From Halosaccharopolyspora lacisalsi (lineage in GTDB: Bacteria > Actinomycetota > Actinomycetes > Mycobacteriales > Pseudonocardiaceae), in NCBI RefSeq assembly GCF_014137975.1, contig NZ_JACGWZ010000010.1, forward strand, positions 37,392 to 101,391: DNA of 64,000 bases. The letters are read 5' to 3'. The translations under genes and the position numbers were made by a program. Shown here piece after piece: positions 32,186 through 39,787 of this stretch. Positions within the stretch are counted from its first letter, which is position 1; every line of letters begins with the position of its first letter. Under the pieces are notes generated by a model that saw nothing but the letters and a program-made list of their open reading frames with translations, had not been told where the DNA came from and did no database searches.

Positions 32186-32513
32186 ACGGCGCGGGTTCCT
32201 TGGGGCGAGGGGCTACAACAGGTGGAGCGTGACCAGTAGGCGATCCACTACATGTGGGATCATAGCGATCATCACCGACAGGAACAGCACGTGGCAGGCC
32301 ACTCGTTCGGGGCAGAACCGCCTCGAAACCGGCAACGGTGCGTACCCGGTGCAGAGCAGGTTGAGGGCCAACGAGACTGGCCAGCAGGTCGGCACAGCCC
32401 CGTGATATCCACGTCAGAAAGGATTCGAGTGCGCTGGCCAGCACAGTGAGGTGGACGCACAGCACGAATTTCGGCCTGGTTGCCAGTGCCTGTTCCCGAC
32501 GCGCTGTGCCACC

Positions 32514-33410
32514 TCAGTGGCTGTTCCCGTCGCACTCAGGATCATCCTGTGTGGACTCGTCCGTCGTTCCCCCGATCCTGGACACCGGGGTGGTCATCAG
32601 ATGGTCGAGGTGCACCGTGATCCCGGCCGCTGGCGGCATCCCGGCCAGGACCGACCACCACTCCGCGTCTCCATCTGGCGTGCGCATTCGCTGCTGGATC
32701 GTGGCCGGGTCGGGTTCCTCGGCGGTGGCCGCAGCGATCTCACCGCCAGCGGCCACCAGCGTCCACCGCTGGGCCAGCCGCTCGTCGTGGGCACAGGTTC
32801 GCGCGAGCGGGAACGCGTTGGTCGGGAAATCGGTGTACAACTGCGGGGCGTGCGTGACGGGCACGACGCGCTGCTCATAGACCGCGTACACGAGCTCGGC
32901 GACCGAGGCCGCCTCGTCGACTACAATCCCCTGCTCGACGGCCAGCCGCTGCAGCGTCTCCCGTGAGGTGTCCGGAGTGACGGTCGTGCCCAGCACGCCA
33001 CCGACGGCGGCGTGCACCGACACGCCACGGGCTTTCGCCGTCAGCACGATCCCGGGCATCGGGGCGGTCACCGCCGCCACCGTGGACAGGAGGTCCACGG
33101 CCAGGTCTTGCATCGTTGTCAGGTCCGCGTCGGCCTCGTAGGCCTCACACCGGGTGGACCCGGGAAAGGTACTGCGGCTGATCTCGTAAACGCGGGCGAA
33201 CCCGCAGGTCACCAGCGCTCTTAGCGCCAGGGGCTGGCCGTGCCACCGCTCTGGTCGGTGCCCTGGAGGCTGTTCGAGGTGTCCCCGACGAGCCAGCACG
33301 GAACGAAACTCACTCATCACCCGAGAGCGTCGAGCGACCTGCTGCCAGGCCCAGGGGTCCTGGCGCAGCGCGGTGCAGTACTGCGCCAGCGTCGGCGGGG
33401 AATCCGGCAC
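32514..33410 (-). CDS. Degenerate class II lysyl-tRNA-synthetase-like protein
   Basis: 298 residues from a GTG at 33410 with GAGAGGAA upstream. The N-terminal half keeps the LysRS layout: ARRSRVMSEFRSVLARRGHL (motif 1 helix), then LALRALVTCGFARVYEISRS, FPGSTRCEAYEADADLTTMQ and DLAVDLLS (motif 2 region). The R-N-E-G motif 2 loop is replaced and the HNPEFT element is missing. The C-terminus (GITVHLDHLMTTPVSRI) is a decayed motif 3. It has no anticodon-binding domain. It may be an amino-acid-binding paralogue acting in peptide or metabolite modification, or a regulator; catalytic competence is doubtful. It follows an array of four hairpins. Confidence 0.68.
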   Translation of the reverse strand: MPDSPPTLAQYCTALRQDPWAWQQVARRSRVMSEFRSVLARRGHLEQPPGHRPERWHGQPLALRALVTCGFARVYEISRSTFPGSTRCEAYEADADLTTMQDLAVDLLSTVAAVTAPMPGIVLTAKARGVSVHAAVGGVLGTTVTPDTSRETLQRLAVEQGIVVDEAASVAELVYAVYEQRVVPVTHAPQLYTDFPTNAFPLARTCAHDERLAQRWTLVAAGGEIAAATAEEPDPATIQQRMRTPDGDAEWWSVLAGMPPAAGITVHLDHLMTTPVSRIGGTTDESTQDDPECDGNSH

Positions 33411-33450
33411 GAGCGTTCCTCTCGGATCAACGGGGTGCACAGGGGCAGGA

Positions 33451-33623
33451 CCGGTCGAGCAGCTTGGGAGGGGAGGAGTTGCTGCTCGACCGGCCCGCGA
33501 CGGCACGGCAGACGCCGTGCCGCAGTGGGAGCCCGATCTCCACGCCTACCGGCGCTGGCATGCCACGACGCGTGGAGATCGGGCGCGGTCCGATACCGGT
33601 CGGGGGACATGCGGTATCGGACC
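33451..33623 (-). ncRNA. Array of four consecutive perfect hairpins upstream of the LysRS-like gene
   Basis: Four exact inverted repeats follow one another: 33451-33463/33481-33493 (13 bp, CCGGTCGAGCAGC), 33501-33509/33514-33522 (9 bp), 33531-33545/33570-33584 (15 bp, GCCCGATCTCCACGC) and 33587-33597/33613-33623 (11 bp, GGTCCGATACC). They fill the space between the stop at 33632 and the GTG at 33410. No T-box TGGNACCGCG element was found. A structured leader or regulatory RNA is likely. Confidence 0.6.
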
Positions 33624-33631
33624 GAGTTATC

Positions 33632-33907
33632 TCAGGCAGCGATGACTTCAGCGCTGGCCACGCGCAGCGCCACCTCCCGGATCTGTGCCCACAATCGGGA
33701 GGATCCGAAGAACTCGGCGGCCACGCCCGTGGTCGCCCCTCGCACCAGGTGCAGGTATTCACCGTTGTTGTGGTCGATATAGCGGTAACACCAAGCCTCA
33801 TTACTGAAGTGGCAGTACTCAGAGATGCCGGGACACTCAGCGGCCAGCGCTGCACGCACGGCTTGCGAATGCAGACCGGGCGGGATGGTGTAGAACTTGT
33901 CGGTCAT
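33632..33907 (-). CDS. Small hypothetical protein
   Basis: 91 residues from ATG 33907 (MTDKFYTIPPGLHSQAVRAAL); an in-frame ATG three codons upstream is possible. The sequence is rich in aromatic residues (ISEYCHFSNEAWCYRYIDHN, EYLHLVRG) with two cysteines and ends in a helix (LWAQIREVALRVASAEV). No family was recognised. It is the third gene of a minus-strand set (34567, 34194, 33907), starting 6 bp after its neighbour's stop. Confidence 0.65.
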   Translation of the reverse strand: MTDKFYTIPPGLHSQAVRAALAAECPGISEYCHFSNEAWCYRYIDHNNGEYLHLVRGATTGVAAEFFGSSRLWAQIREVALRVASAEVIAA

Positions 33908-33912
33908 CGCAG

Positions 33913-34194
33913 TCACTCCTGTTCCGAACCCTGAAGTTGTGGAAGACCGAGCTCGACATCAGACTCAGTCCCACCCAGCGCCCGGTACAGGCGGTGCATG
34001 CGGTAAATGCTGGTGTCTGGCTGAGCTTTGACCCATGACGGCGATGTAGGCCGTTGCGAGCTTGAGCGTCCGAACCAGTCCGTCTCCGGAGCGTCGCGGA
34101 GATCCACGGTCGCCGGGTATATCTCGCCGGACCAGCACAGTCCGCGAACCATGTGCGTGCCGGGCTTCCGCAGTGGGAGCTCGTCAGTTTCCAT
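33913..34194 (-). CDS. Small hypothetical protein
   Basis: 93 residues overlapping the upstream gene by 11 bp. Soluble, with segments HMVRGLCWSGEIYPATVDLR and TSIYRMHRLYRALGGTESDV. No domain was recognised. Coupling to its neighbours suggests a small operon of unknown function, divergent from the DUF5753 regulator. Confidence 0.62.
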   Translation of the reverse strand: METDELPLRKPGTHMVRGLCWSGEIYPATVDLRDAPETDWFGRSSSQRPTSPSWVKAQPDTSIYRMHRLYRALGGTESDVELGLPQLQGSEQE

Positions 34195-34567
34195 CGTGAA
34201 TCCTCCAGTCGGGGAGACAGAACACGCAGTGACCGACGGTGCACGCCGCTTCCGGGCGGCTCAGTAGTGGTTCACGCCGAGTGTGAAACGATTTCCCGCA
34301 GGCGGTGCCTGCGTACTCCCGGATCCAGACACCGGTCGGGAACCACGCCATATGGATCCAGAACCCGAGCGGGACGAAAGCACAAGGCACCCCGTCACCC
34401 CCGCCGATCGGTGTCCACCGCACGGGCAAGCCGTACTTGGCGTGCAGTGTGGACGCCGCCGCTACAGCTCGGGGAATGCCATCCACCTTGAATTCGAACA
34501 GGTCGATCGCCACCTGACACTGGACCCACAGTCGGGTTCCCACGTCCTCGCGGTCGAGCACCGTCAT
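34184..34567 (-). CDS. Hypothetical protein, first gene of a three-gene operon
   Basis: 127 residues from ATG 34567 (MTVLDREDVG) with GGGGAG close upstream; ATG 34597 is an alternative. The protein has a strand-rich N-terminus (RLWVQCQVAIDLFEFKVDGI) and a Trp/aromatic middle (LGFWIHMAWFPTGVWIREYA). Its C-terminal region carries Cys and His residues (GKSFHTRREPLLSRPEA, CTVGHCVFCLPDW) that could bind a metal. No family was recognised. Confidence 0.62.
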   Translation of the reverse strand: MTVLDREDVGTRLWVQCQVAIDLFEFKVDGIPRAVAAASTLHAKYGLPVRWTPIGGGDGVPCAFVPLGFWIHMAWFPTGVWIREYAGTACGKSFHTRREPLLSRPEAACTVGHCVFCLPDWRIHDGN

Positions 34568-34610
34568 GATCTCCCCGATCTTTGATCGTGTGTGCATAGC
34601 TGTGTCGGAG

Positions 34611-34660
34611 GCTCTGACGGGGGGCAGGCAGTCGGGGTACCGCCTGGACCCCGTCAGAGC
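34611..34660 (-). repeat. Inverted repeat in the leader of the 34567 operon
   Basis: GCTCTGACGGGG (34611-34622) and CCCCGTCAGAGC (34649-34660) are exact complements, with partial GGCAGGC/GCCTGG pairing inside the loop. It lies just upstream of the minus-strand operon start and may form an RNA structure or an operator. Confidence 0.5.
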
Positions 34661-34679
34661 CGGAGGCAGCCGGCGAGGG

Positions 34680-34702
34680 CTGCCGGGACGAAGTCCCGGC
34701 AG
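34680..34702 (-). repeat. 10-bp hairpin with GAA triloop
   Basis: CTGCCGGGAC-GAA-GTCCCGGCAG is perfect. It follows the 34611-34660 inverted repeat by 19 bp in the same intergenic region, giving two tandem hairpins ahead of the minus-strand operon. Confidence 0.5.
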
Positions 34703-34776
34703 GCGCTCGGGGGTGCGCCCGCACTCCACCGGCCAGCGGCTACATTCGTGATCAACACTGTGAACGCAGCCACACC

Positions 34777-34822
34777 TTGATACAAGTAGATTGATACAAG
34801 AAAATCAACCCGGGGTTGATAC
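34777..34822. promoter_or_regulatory. TTGATAC repeats and a 17-bp palindrome upstream of the DUF5753 regulator
   Basis: TTGATACAAG occurs at 34777 and 34791, and TTGATAC again at 34816 as part of the palindrome ATCAACCC-G-GGGTTGAT (34804-34820). ATCAAC also occurs at 34751. The cluster lies in the divergent region between the minus-strand operon and the regulator gene at 34885, so it is a probable operator. Promoter boxes are not clear. Confidence 0.5.
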
Positions 34823-34884
34823 TCCGTTCGGGTGAGTTCGTCGGAGATGCCCCGTAAGCGCCCTCAACCACCAGGAGGAGACTC

Positions 34885-35748
34885 GTGGTCGCGTCGTCAA
34901 GTCCCGCCGTGCTGAAACGGTGGATCGCCCTGCATCTCAAGCTGCTGCGCAGCGAAGCCGGACATCGCCAGCAGGACGCAGCCGCCCGAATCGGCCGGAC
35001 CCAGCAGGCGATCGTCAACATCGAAAAAGGTGCGAACCTGCCCAGCGCGGCGGACTTGGAGCTGCTGCTTGGGCTGTACGGGGTGCCGGAACGCACCGAC
35101 TTCTTCCGCCAACTACTGAGCGGAGCTCGCAAGAAGGACAATTGGTGGAAGGCGCTCAGCGAGGCGGTCCCGAAGTGGTTCGATCTCTACCTCGGACTGG
35201 AAGCCGGTGCAGCCGAGCTCAACTCCTACGACGCACTGTTGGTGCCGGGCTTGTTGCAAACACCGGAATACGCCGAGGCCACGATCCGCGCCGATCCGGA
35301 ACTGTCCGAGGAGGGCATCCGGCAACGAGTCGAACTGAGGATGGGACGCCAGCAGATCCTGCACCGTGACGACGAGCCGGTGCGGATCTGGGCCGTACTC
35401 GACGAAGGCGTGTTGCACCGCGTCCGCGGTACCCATGCGGTGATGGCCGCCCAACTGCAACACCTGCACGAGATGGCTCAGCATCCCCGCATCAACATCC
35501 AGGTCCTGCCCTTCACGGCAGGAGCCCACCTCGGGCAAACCGGATCATTCAACATCATGCGGTTTCCACCGGAGATGGCCGACCCCGGCATCGTCGCCGT
35601 GGACCAGCTCGTCGGCGGACACTACTACGAAGACCCTGCTGAAGTCGAAGCCTACAAACGAGCCATGACCCAGCTGCAAGACCTCGCCCGGGACACGAAA
35701 GACTCACAGAGACACCTGTCCACAGCAGCCAAGGAGATGAACACGTGA
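34885..35748 (+). CDS. XRE regulator with DUF5753 domain
   Basis: 287 residues from GTG 34885 with AGGAGGAG upstream. N-terminal XRE HTH at ~10-70 (LKLLRSEAGHRQQDAAARIG, TQQAIVNIEKGANLPSAADL) and a DUF5753 domain from ~95 onward (LGLEAGAAELNSYDALLVPG, LLQTPEYAEATIRAD, INIQVLPFTAGAHLGQTGSF). This is the standard architecture of the abundant Streptomyces-type regulators that pair with a DUF397 protein (as in BldB/AbaA-like and WhiJ systems). It is coupled by overlap to the DUF397 gene. Confidence 0.92.
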   Translation: MVASSSPAVLKRWIALHLKLLRSEAGHRQQDAAARIGRTQQAIVNIEKGANLPSAADLELLLGLYGVPERTDFFRQLLSGARKKDNWWKALSEAVPKWFDLYLGLEAGAAELNSYDALLVPGLLQTPEYAEATIRADPELSEEGIRQRVELRMGRQQILHRDDEPVRIWAVLDEGVLHRVRGTHAVMAAQLQHLHEMAQHPRINIQVLPFTAGAHLGQTGSFNIMRFPPEMADPGIVAVDQLVGGHYYEDPAEVEAYKRAMTQLQDLARDTKDSQRHLSTAAKEMNT

Positions 35749-35945
35749 ACATGCACGCCCTGCAGGAAGCGACGTTTTACAAGTCCAGCTACAGCGACCA
35801 CCAAGGATCCTGCGTGGAGGTCGCCCTGGAAAGCGGTGCCTTCGGCCTGCGCGACTCCAAGCTGACCGACTCACCCGTGCTGGCCGTGTCCACCCACCAC
35901 GGCCGCGCGTTCGTGGAGGCGGTCAAGCAAGGACGATTCCGCTGA
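35745..35945 (+). CDS. DUF397 protein, partner of the DUF5753 regulator
   Basis: 66 residues from GTG 35745 (ATG 35751 possible). FYKSSYSDHQGSCVEVAL, LRDSKLTDSPVLAVS and FVEAVKQGRF are the usual DUF397 elements (S-x-YS...CVEVA...DSK...W/F-x-x-F). Such small proteins work with a DUF5753 XRE regulator, in some cases behaving as toxin and antidote. It overlaps the regulator's stop codon and is followed by a strong hairpin. Confidence 0.92.
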   Translation: MNMHALQEATFYKSSYSDHQGSCVEVALESGAFGLRDSKLTDSPVLAVSTHHGRAFVEAVKQGRFR

Positions 35946-35970
35946 CACTGACGTGATACCGCACCACCGA

Positions 35971-36009
35971 CGATGCCGCCCGGCCAGACCACGTGGCCGG
36001 GCGGCATCG
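35971..36009 (+). terminator. Hairpin terminator after the DUF397 gene
   Basis: CGATGCCGCCCGGCC and GGCCGGGCGGCATCG form a perfect 15-bp stem with a 9-nt loop, 26 bp after the stop codon. The following TTATGG is only weakly T-rich, typical of actinomycete terminators. Confidence 0.75.
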
Positions 36010-36231
36010 TTATGGTCGAGCTCCGCGCGGTGCTCACAGCCCCATCATGCCCGAGCCCGAAACGTATGTGCCAAGGCGCACCTACCCTCGAAACACGATC
36101 CCCGCGTGGAGACCGTCGAGTAGTTCGCTGTGCGATGTACGCGATCGCCATATTCTTGTCATGGCGATTTGGGAGGTGTGTTCCCTTGGGGGTAATTTTA
36201 GTTAGTACTGAAGTTGTAAACTTAATTATTC

Positions 36232-36331
36232 CTACTCGGTGAGGTCCGCGTCGAGCGTGGTCAGCCTGTGCAGGATGCGGCCGGTCTCATCGCGATTGAT
36301 GACCACGAAGGCGAGCCCACGATGGGTCTGC
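36232..36331 (-). pseudogene. Coding-like segment without a start, possible frameshifted tail of the immunity gene
   Basis: On the minus strand ILTQTHRGLAFVVINRDETG followed by RILHRLTTLDADLTE ends at TAG 36232-36234. It has no start codon and lies in a different frame directly after the TGA of the 129-residue gene. A frameshift in the last codons of that gene would append it. The adjoining 36130-36235 is unusually AT-rich and holds no gene. Confidence 0.35.
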
Positions 36332-36332
36332 G

Positions 36333-36722
36333 TCAGGATGGATCCGCGTCGCCGTCGCGGCTTCGCCCGTGGGCATTGCTGTGCTGCTGGTGCCAGTTGG
36401 TGACGGCCATGCCGACCCCGGAGGCCACGATGTCTTCCGGGGGGATCGCGACACTGCGGACGTCCGATCCTGAGGCTGCAGCTTCCCCGCCTTCATCGTG
36501 TGCTTGCGCCGGGCCGGTCTCGGTATCGCCCCGGTCGGGGAAGGGCTCGTAGTTGGCGTCCAACCCGATTGCGAAGTTGTCGCCCTCCTTGGGTTGCGCC
36601 CACTCGCCGGTCTCCATCTGCTTTCGCCATTGCGCTTGAGCTCGTTCGTGCCTCTCGCGCACGTTCGGCGGCAGGTCAGCAGGGTCTGTGTGATATTTCC
36701 TGAGCAAATCTTCATGGTCCAC
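36333..36722 (-). CDS. Candidate immunity protein for the ADP-ribosyltransferase toxin
   Basis: 129 residues, starting 6 bp after the toxin gene. It is acidic and charged: HEDLLRKYHTDPADLPPNVR, EGDNFAIGLDANYEPFPDRG, and a Pro/Glu-rich tail with IPPEDIVASGVGMAVTNWHQ. No family was recognised. Last position in a toxin operon is where immunity genes usually lie. Possible loss of its natural C-terminus is discussed under 36232-36331. Confidence 0.55.
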   Translation of the reverse strand: MDHEDLLRKYHTDPADLPPNVRERHERAQAQWRKQMETGEWAQPKEGDNFAIGLDANYEPFPDRGDTETGPAQAHDEGGEAAASGSDVRSVAIPPEDIVASGVGMAVTNWHQQHSNAHGRSRDGDADPS

Positions 36723-36728
36723 GCGCGC

Positions 36729-39041
36729 TCACCTTCCGTGATCGTCCATGTGAATGGTCCACTTTTCCGTTTCCGGGTTGTACACGCGGCCAGTGACCTC
36801 GAAGCGGTTGCCGGGTGCCCAGCCGACTTCGTGGCCAACCCCGTGTGGGTTGGCGAACTCGAGGTCCTTGGCATGCTCGGGCCGGATGACGAACTCGACA
36901 TTGCCGGGATACGCCTGGGTTTTGTCACCGCTGGTGAAGGCTTCTTCCTTGACCACGGCCCCGGGTTCGTACCGGGAGAGCAGCTTGTCCATCTCCTCGG
37001 GGCTGTCGATCTGGATGCCCCGGTACACGTCGGGGTGTTCGGGGCTTCCTTTCCAGTCGGGGAGTCTGTTCATGCCCGAGGTCATGTTTTTGATCTCGGT
37101 GTCGTGCTTCTGGAGCGCTGCTTCGTCGCCGGAGCGCAGTGCTTCGTTGATGTCCTGATGGTGGATCCCGGTGTAGCGCCGCATCGCGGTGAGCTCTTCG
37201 TCGGGGACGTGATCCAGCTCGGGGTGCAGGGCACGAGTCTCCTGGATCATGCGGTCCTCATACGGGTTGTGTCCCAGCTGTTCCCGATAGGCCTGGTGGT
37301 CCTGCTCGGAGGCGTGGAAGTCGCTGTTGCCGGAATAGTCCGACCCGACCTCCGACCTGGGCGTGCCGGGAGAGTCCGGCTGGGGAGACGAGTCCGGCGC
37401 GTGCTGCGGTGCCTCCGGTTCCGGAGTGGGCGAGAGTTTGTCACCGATGGACGGACGCCCGGGGCGGGCTGGTTCACCGTCCCCGCCGGAGTCACGTTCC
37501 CACGGTTCCATCCCGCGTTCGGACGGGTGTACCCGCTGCGGGGAGTCGGTCCCGGGGCGCGGTTCCGGCGCGGACGGCGTGGGATCGCGGGGTGGGGGGC
37601 CGAATCCGCCGTCGGGGCGCGGTCCGGGCCCGGGGTGCGTGGCGGATTGTGCCGGGCCGGGCTGATCCAGCCGCTCGGGCCGCGCCGTGTGCGGGTTCAC
37701 GGGGTCGCTGTGGGCGGGTGGCTGGTGCAGATCGATTTCGCCGTTGCGGGAGGGCATGCCCGCCGAGTCCGAGGGGCGCCAGGGTTGTTGTTCGCCGAAC
37801 GGGTTCGGCCCCGAGTCGGGTTGGTCGGGCCGGGGCGCGGGGGGCAGGTCCTGGTTGTCCCAGGGGGTGCCGACGTGGGGCTGGCCCACCGACGTGGGGG
37901 TGCCGGGCTCGGGCGGTGTCGGTGTGCCGGGTGGGTGCGCGGGCTGGCCCGGGGGTGGCTGGTTCGGATCGGGTCGCGGAGGCGAGGTGTCGCTGGCCTT
38001 GTCGGCGGTTTTGCCGACCTTGCTGGCGTCGCTGGCCTTGTCGGCGGTTTTGCCGACCTTGCTGGCGGTGCCGAGGCCGCGGGTGACGCGGCTGGCCACG
38101 CCGGCGCCGCCGACCACGCTGGCCAGCGCATCGGGGATGAACGAGCCCAGTGTCTTAAACGGCTGGTTCTGCCATCCGTCGACGTTGACGACGGTTTTGA
38201 CCGTCTGCCACGGGTTGGCGGCCGCCGTGACCACGCCGGCGGCCATGGTGGATACGTTGCTCACGTAGTCGCCTGGGTGGGAGATGTTGTAGGGGTCGAG
38301 GGGGTTGATCAAGCGGGTGGTTTTGATCAGCCCGGTGACCGCGCCCAGGGCTCCCTCCAGGACATTGACATGGGTGCGGACCATGGTCTGGGTGTTGTCC
38401 ACGAGGGTCTCTTTGAGCTGGGTCATCCATCCCGGCTCGGCCGGGGCGGTCTTGAGTGCCTGACGCAGGGCGGCCGCGGCCCGGTCTCCCGCCTGACTGA
38501 CCGCCGCGATCGCCTCGACGGTGTCCTGCTTGGCTTGGCGCCGCTTCTCGGCGGCCGGATCCTGGAACGAGCCCGGTGGGGTCGGCGGCGGCCCCTGACC
38601 GCCGCCCTGTTTGATCGCGGCGTTGTAGGCCTCGACTTGGGCGTTGTGCTGCTGCCGGGCGGCCTCGCTGGCCTGATTGGCCGCCTCCAGGTCCTTCTGG
38701 GCCTGAGCCCCTTTGCGTTTGGCGGCGGCCAGCGCGTGCTGATACTCGGTCATGGCCGCGCCCGCGTCGGTGAAGGCGTCGGCAGCGGCGAACCACTTCT
38801 TCGGGGCCTGGTCCAGATAGGACCGTGCCGCCTCCGCAGCCTGGCCGTGCCACCCGTCGGTGCGCACGGCCCGGAATCCCTGTCCGGCACGGTCGAAGGC
38901 CTCGCCCAGTTTGGTCAGATGTTCGCCCCGGCTGGCGGCCTCGGACGGGTCCCCGGGGATGATGTCCGCCGAGGTGGTTCCGGTGATGCCGGAGACCATC
39001 CCGTCCCAGTCCTGGCCGAACGAGGTCGTGTTGCTGACCAC
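36729..39041 (-). CDS. WXG/ESX-type polymorphic toxin with C-terminal ADP-ribosyltransferase domain
   Basis: 770 residues. N-terminal ~130 residues form a helical ESX-type targeting domain with WHG (DGWHGQAAEAARSYLDQAPK). A second helical and Ala/Gly hydrophobic region follows (VTAAANPWQTVKTVVNVDGW), then a ~250-residue Pro/Gly/Asp linker with a duplicated 13-residue unit. The last ~150 residues are an ART fold: VYRGIQ (~672, conserved Arg), EEAFTSGDK (~704, Ser-Thr-Ser position) and GHEVGWAPGNRFEV (~738). The usual ExE pair appears as G-x-E, so the first Glu is missing. It is exported, presumably by a chromosomal type VII system, and inferred to be toxic to neighbours. Confidence 0.85.
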   Translation of the reverse strand: MVSNTTSFGQDWDGMVSGITGTTSADIIPGDPSEAASRGEHLTKLGEAFDRAGQGFRAVRTDGWHGQAAEAARSYLDQAPKKWFAAADAFTDAGAAMTEYQHALAAAKRKGAQAQKDLEAANQASEAARQQHNAQVEAYNAAIKQGGGQGPPPTPPGSFQDPAAEKRRQAKQDTVEAIAAVSQAGDRAAAALRQALKTAPAEPGWMTQLKETLVDNTQTMVRTHVNVLEGALGAVTGLIKTTRLINPLDPYNISHPGDYVSNVSTMAAGVVTAAANPWQTVKTVVNVDGWQNQPFKTLGSFIPDALASVVGGAGVASRVTRGLGTASKVGKTADKASDASKVGKTADKASDTSPPRPDPNQPPPGQPAHPPGTPTPPEPGTPTSVGQPHVGTPWDNQDLPPAPRPDQPDSGPNPFGEQQPWRPSDSAGMPSRNGEIDLHQPPAHSDPVNPHTARPERLDQPGPAQSATHPGPGPRPDGGFGPPPRDPTPSAPEPRPGTDSPQRVHPSERGMEPWERDSGGDGEPARPGRPSIGDKLSPTPEPEAPQHAPDSSPQPDSPGTPRSEVGSDYSGNSDFHASEQDHQAYREQLGHNPYEDRMIQETRALHPELDHVPDEELTAMRRYTGIHHQDINEALRSGDEAALQKHDTEIKNMTSGMNRLPDWKGSPEHPDVYRGIQIDSPEEMDKLLSRYEPGAVVKEEAFTSGDKTQAYPGNVEFVIRPEHAKDLEFANPHGVGHEVGWAPGNRFEVTGRVYNPETEKWTIHMDDHGR
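37990..38067 (-). repeat. Two tandem 39-bp repeats inside the toxin gene
   Basis: Units 37990-38028 and 38029-38067 are identical and encode two copies of a 13-residue unit (KVGKTADKASD...). They lie at the junction between the hydrophobic region and the Pro-rich linker. Confidence 0.8.
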
Positions 39042-39044
39042 GAG

Positions 39045-39461
39045 CTAGTACCCCCAGACCTGGCCGTCGGTGTTGGCTTCTTCCAGCGTCTTGGACGGAT
39101 TCCCGATAGCGACATGCGCGACCTGGTCGAGGACGTGGACCACACTGTCCTCAACCTGCTGATAGTTGCTGCGGGTTTCGCCGAGCGCGTCGGCGGCGTC
39201 TTTGCCGTCGTCGATGAGGTAGCGCACGCCCCACTCCCAGGCTTCGGCGAACTCGCCCAGCGCGGCCGCGAGGTCGTCGTGGCCGATCTCCCACCCCGAG
39301 GTCGGCAGCCCGTAGGTCAGCCCCATGCCCTCCTTGGCCTGTTCCGAGGTGCCCCACATGGTCAGCCCTTCGAGCTCACTGATCGCGTCCTGCACTCCGG
39401 TCTCGGCTTTGTGCAGCGCATCCAGGTCGACGCCGAAGCTGTTTTCCCCGCCGCCCATCAA
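39045..39461 (-). CDS. WXG100-like/ESX accessory protein
   Basis: 138 residues, three bases upstream of the toxin gene. Helical with a Trp-rich centre (TSGWEIGHDDLAAALGEFAE, AWEWGVRYLIDDGKDAADAL). Helix-turn-helix WXG-type spacing (W-E-I-G) and length suit an ESX partner or chaperone of the toxin. It overlaps the next gene upstream by 4 bp. Confidence 0.72.
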   Translation of the reverse strand: MMGGGENSFGVDLDALHKAETGVQDAISELEGLTMWGTSEQAKEGMGLTYGLPTSGWEIGHDDLAAALGEFAEAWEWGVRYLIDDGKDAADALGETRSNYQQVEDSVVHVLDQVAHVAIGNPSKTLEEANTDGQVWGY

Positions 39462-39787
39462 GCCTCCTCCGCGCTGTGCGGGGCGGGGCCGTTGAGGGGG
39501 CGGTGCAGAATGCTGCCGGGCTGGCCCGGCTCCGGAGTCGCCGTCTCGCCGCCCCGGATTTGCTGACGGTACTGGTAGGCCAGGTCCTCGACGTCGTCGG
39601 CCAACGAGTTCACGGCCTGGCCGAAGTCACGCATGAGCGTGCTGGTTTTACCCGCCAGCTCGGCACTACCCAGCACGGTGGCCGGTACGGAATCGGCTTC
39701 CACCTGCAAATCGGGGCTGAGCAGCCGCAGGCGCGCCGAGGCCTGCTGCAGGGTTTCCAGCATCGCGCTGTCGGTGGTGTCGGTCAT
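39458..39787 (-). CDS. Small ESX-type helical protein
   Basis: 109 residues. Two helices (SAMLETLQQASARLRLLSPD and MRDFGQAVNSLADDVEDLAY) are followed by a Pro-rich tail. This resembles the ESX-associated EspC/WXG-like accessory proteins that heterodimerise with larger partners; the family cannot be fixed. It is coupled to both neighbours by 4-bp overlaps. Confidence 0.7.
   Translation of the reverse strand: MTDTTDSAMLETLQQASARLRLLSPDLQVEADSVPATVLGSAELAGKTSTLMRDFGQAVNSLADDVEDLAYQYRQQIRGGETATPEPGQPGSILHRPLNGPAPHSAEEA

Noticed and set aside
32186..32513. Frames between the NrdJ-domain and LysRS-like genes
   Set aside because: Only short frames with shadow-like composition; no motif, coupling or ribosome-binding site.
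33451..33623. T-box riboswitch ahead of the LysRS-like gene
   Set aside because: The antiterminator consensus TGGNACCGCG and a terminator T-run are absent, so only a generic structured RNA is claimed.
36498..39566. Plus-strand reading frame of 1,022 codons
   Set aside because: It is opposite the toxin operon, is Arg/Gly/Val-rich with no motifs, and crosses the boundaries of several real minus-strand genes.
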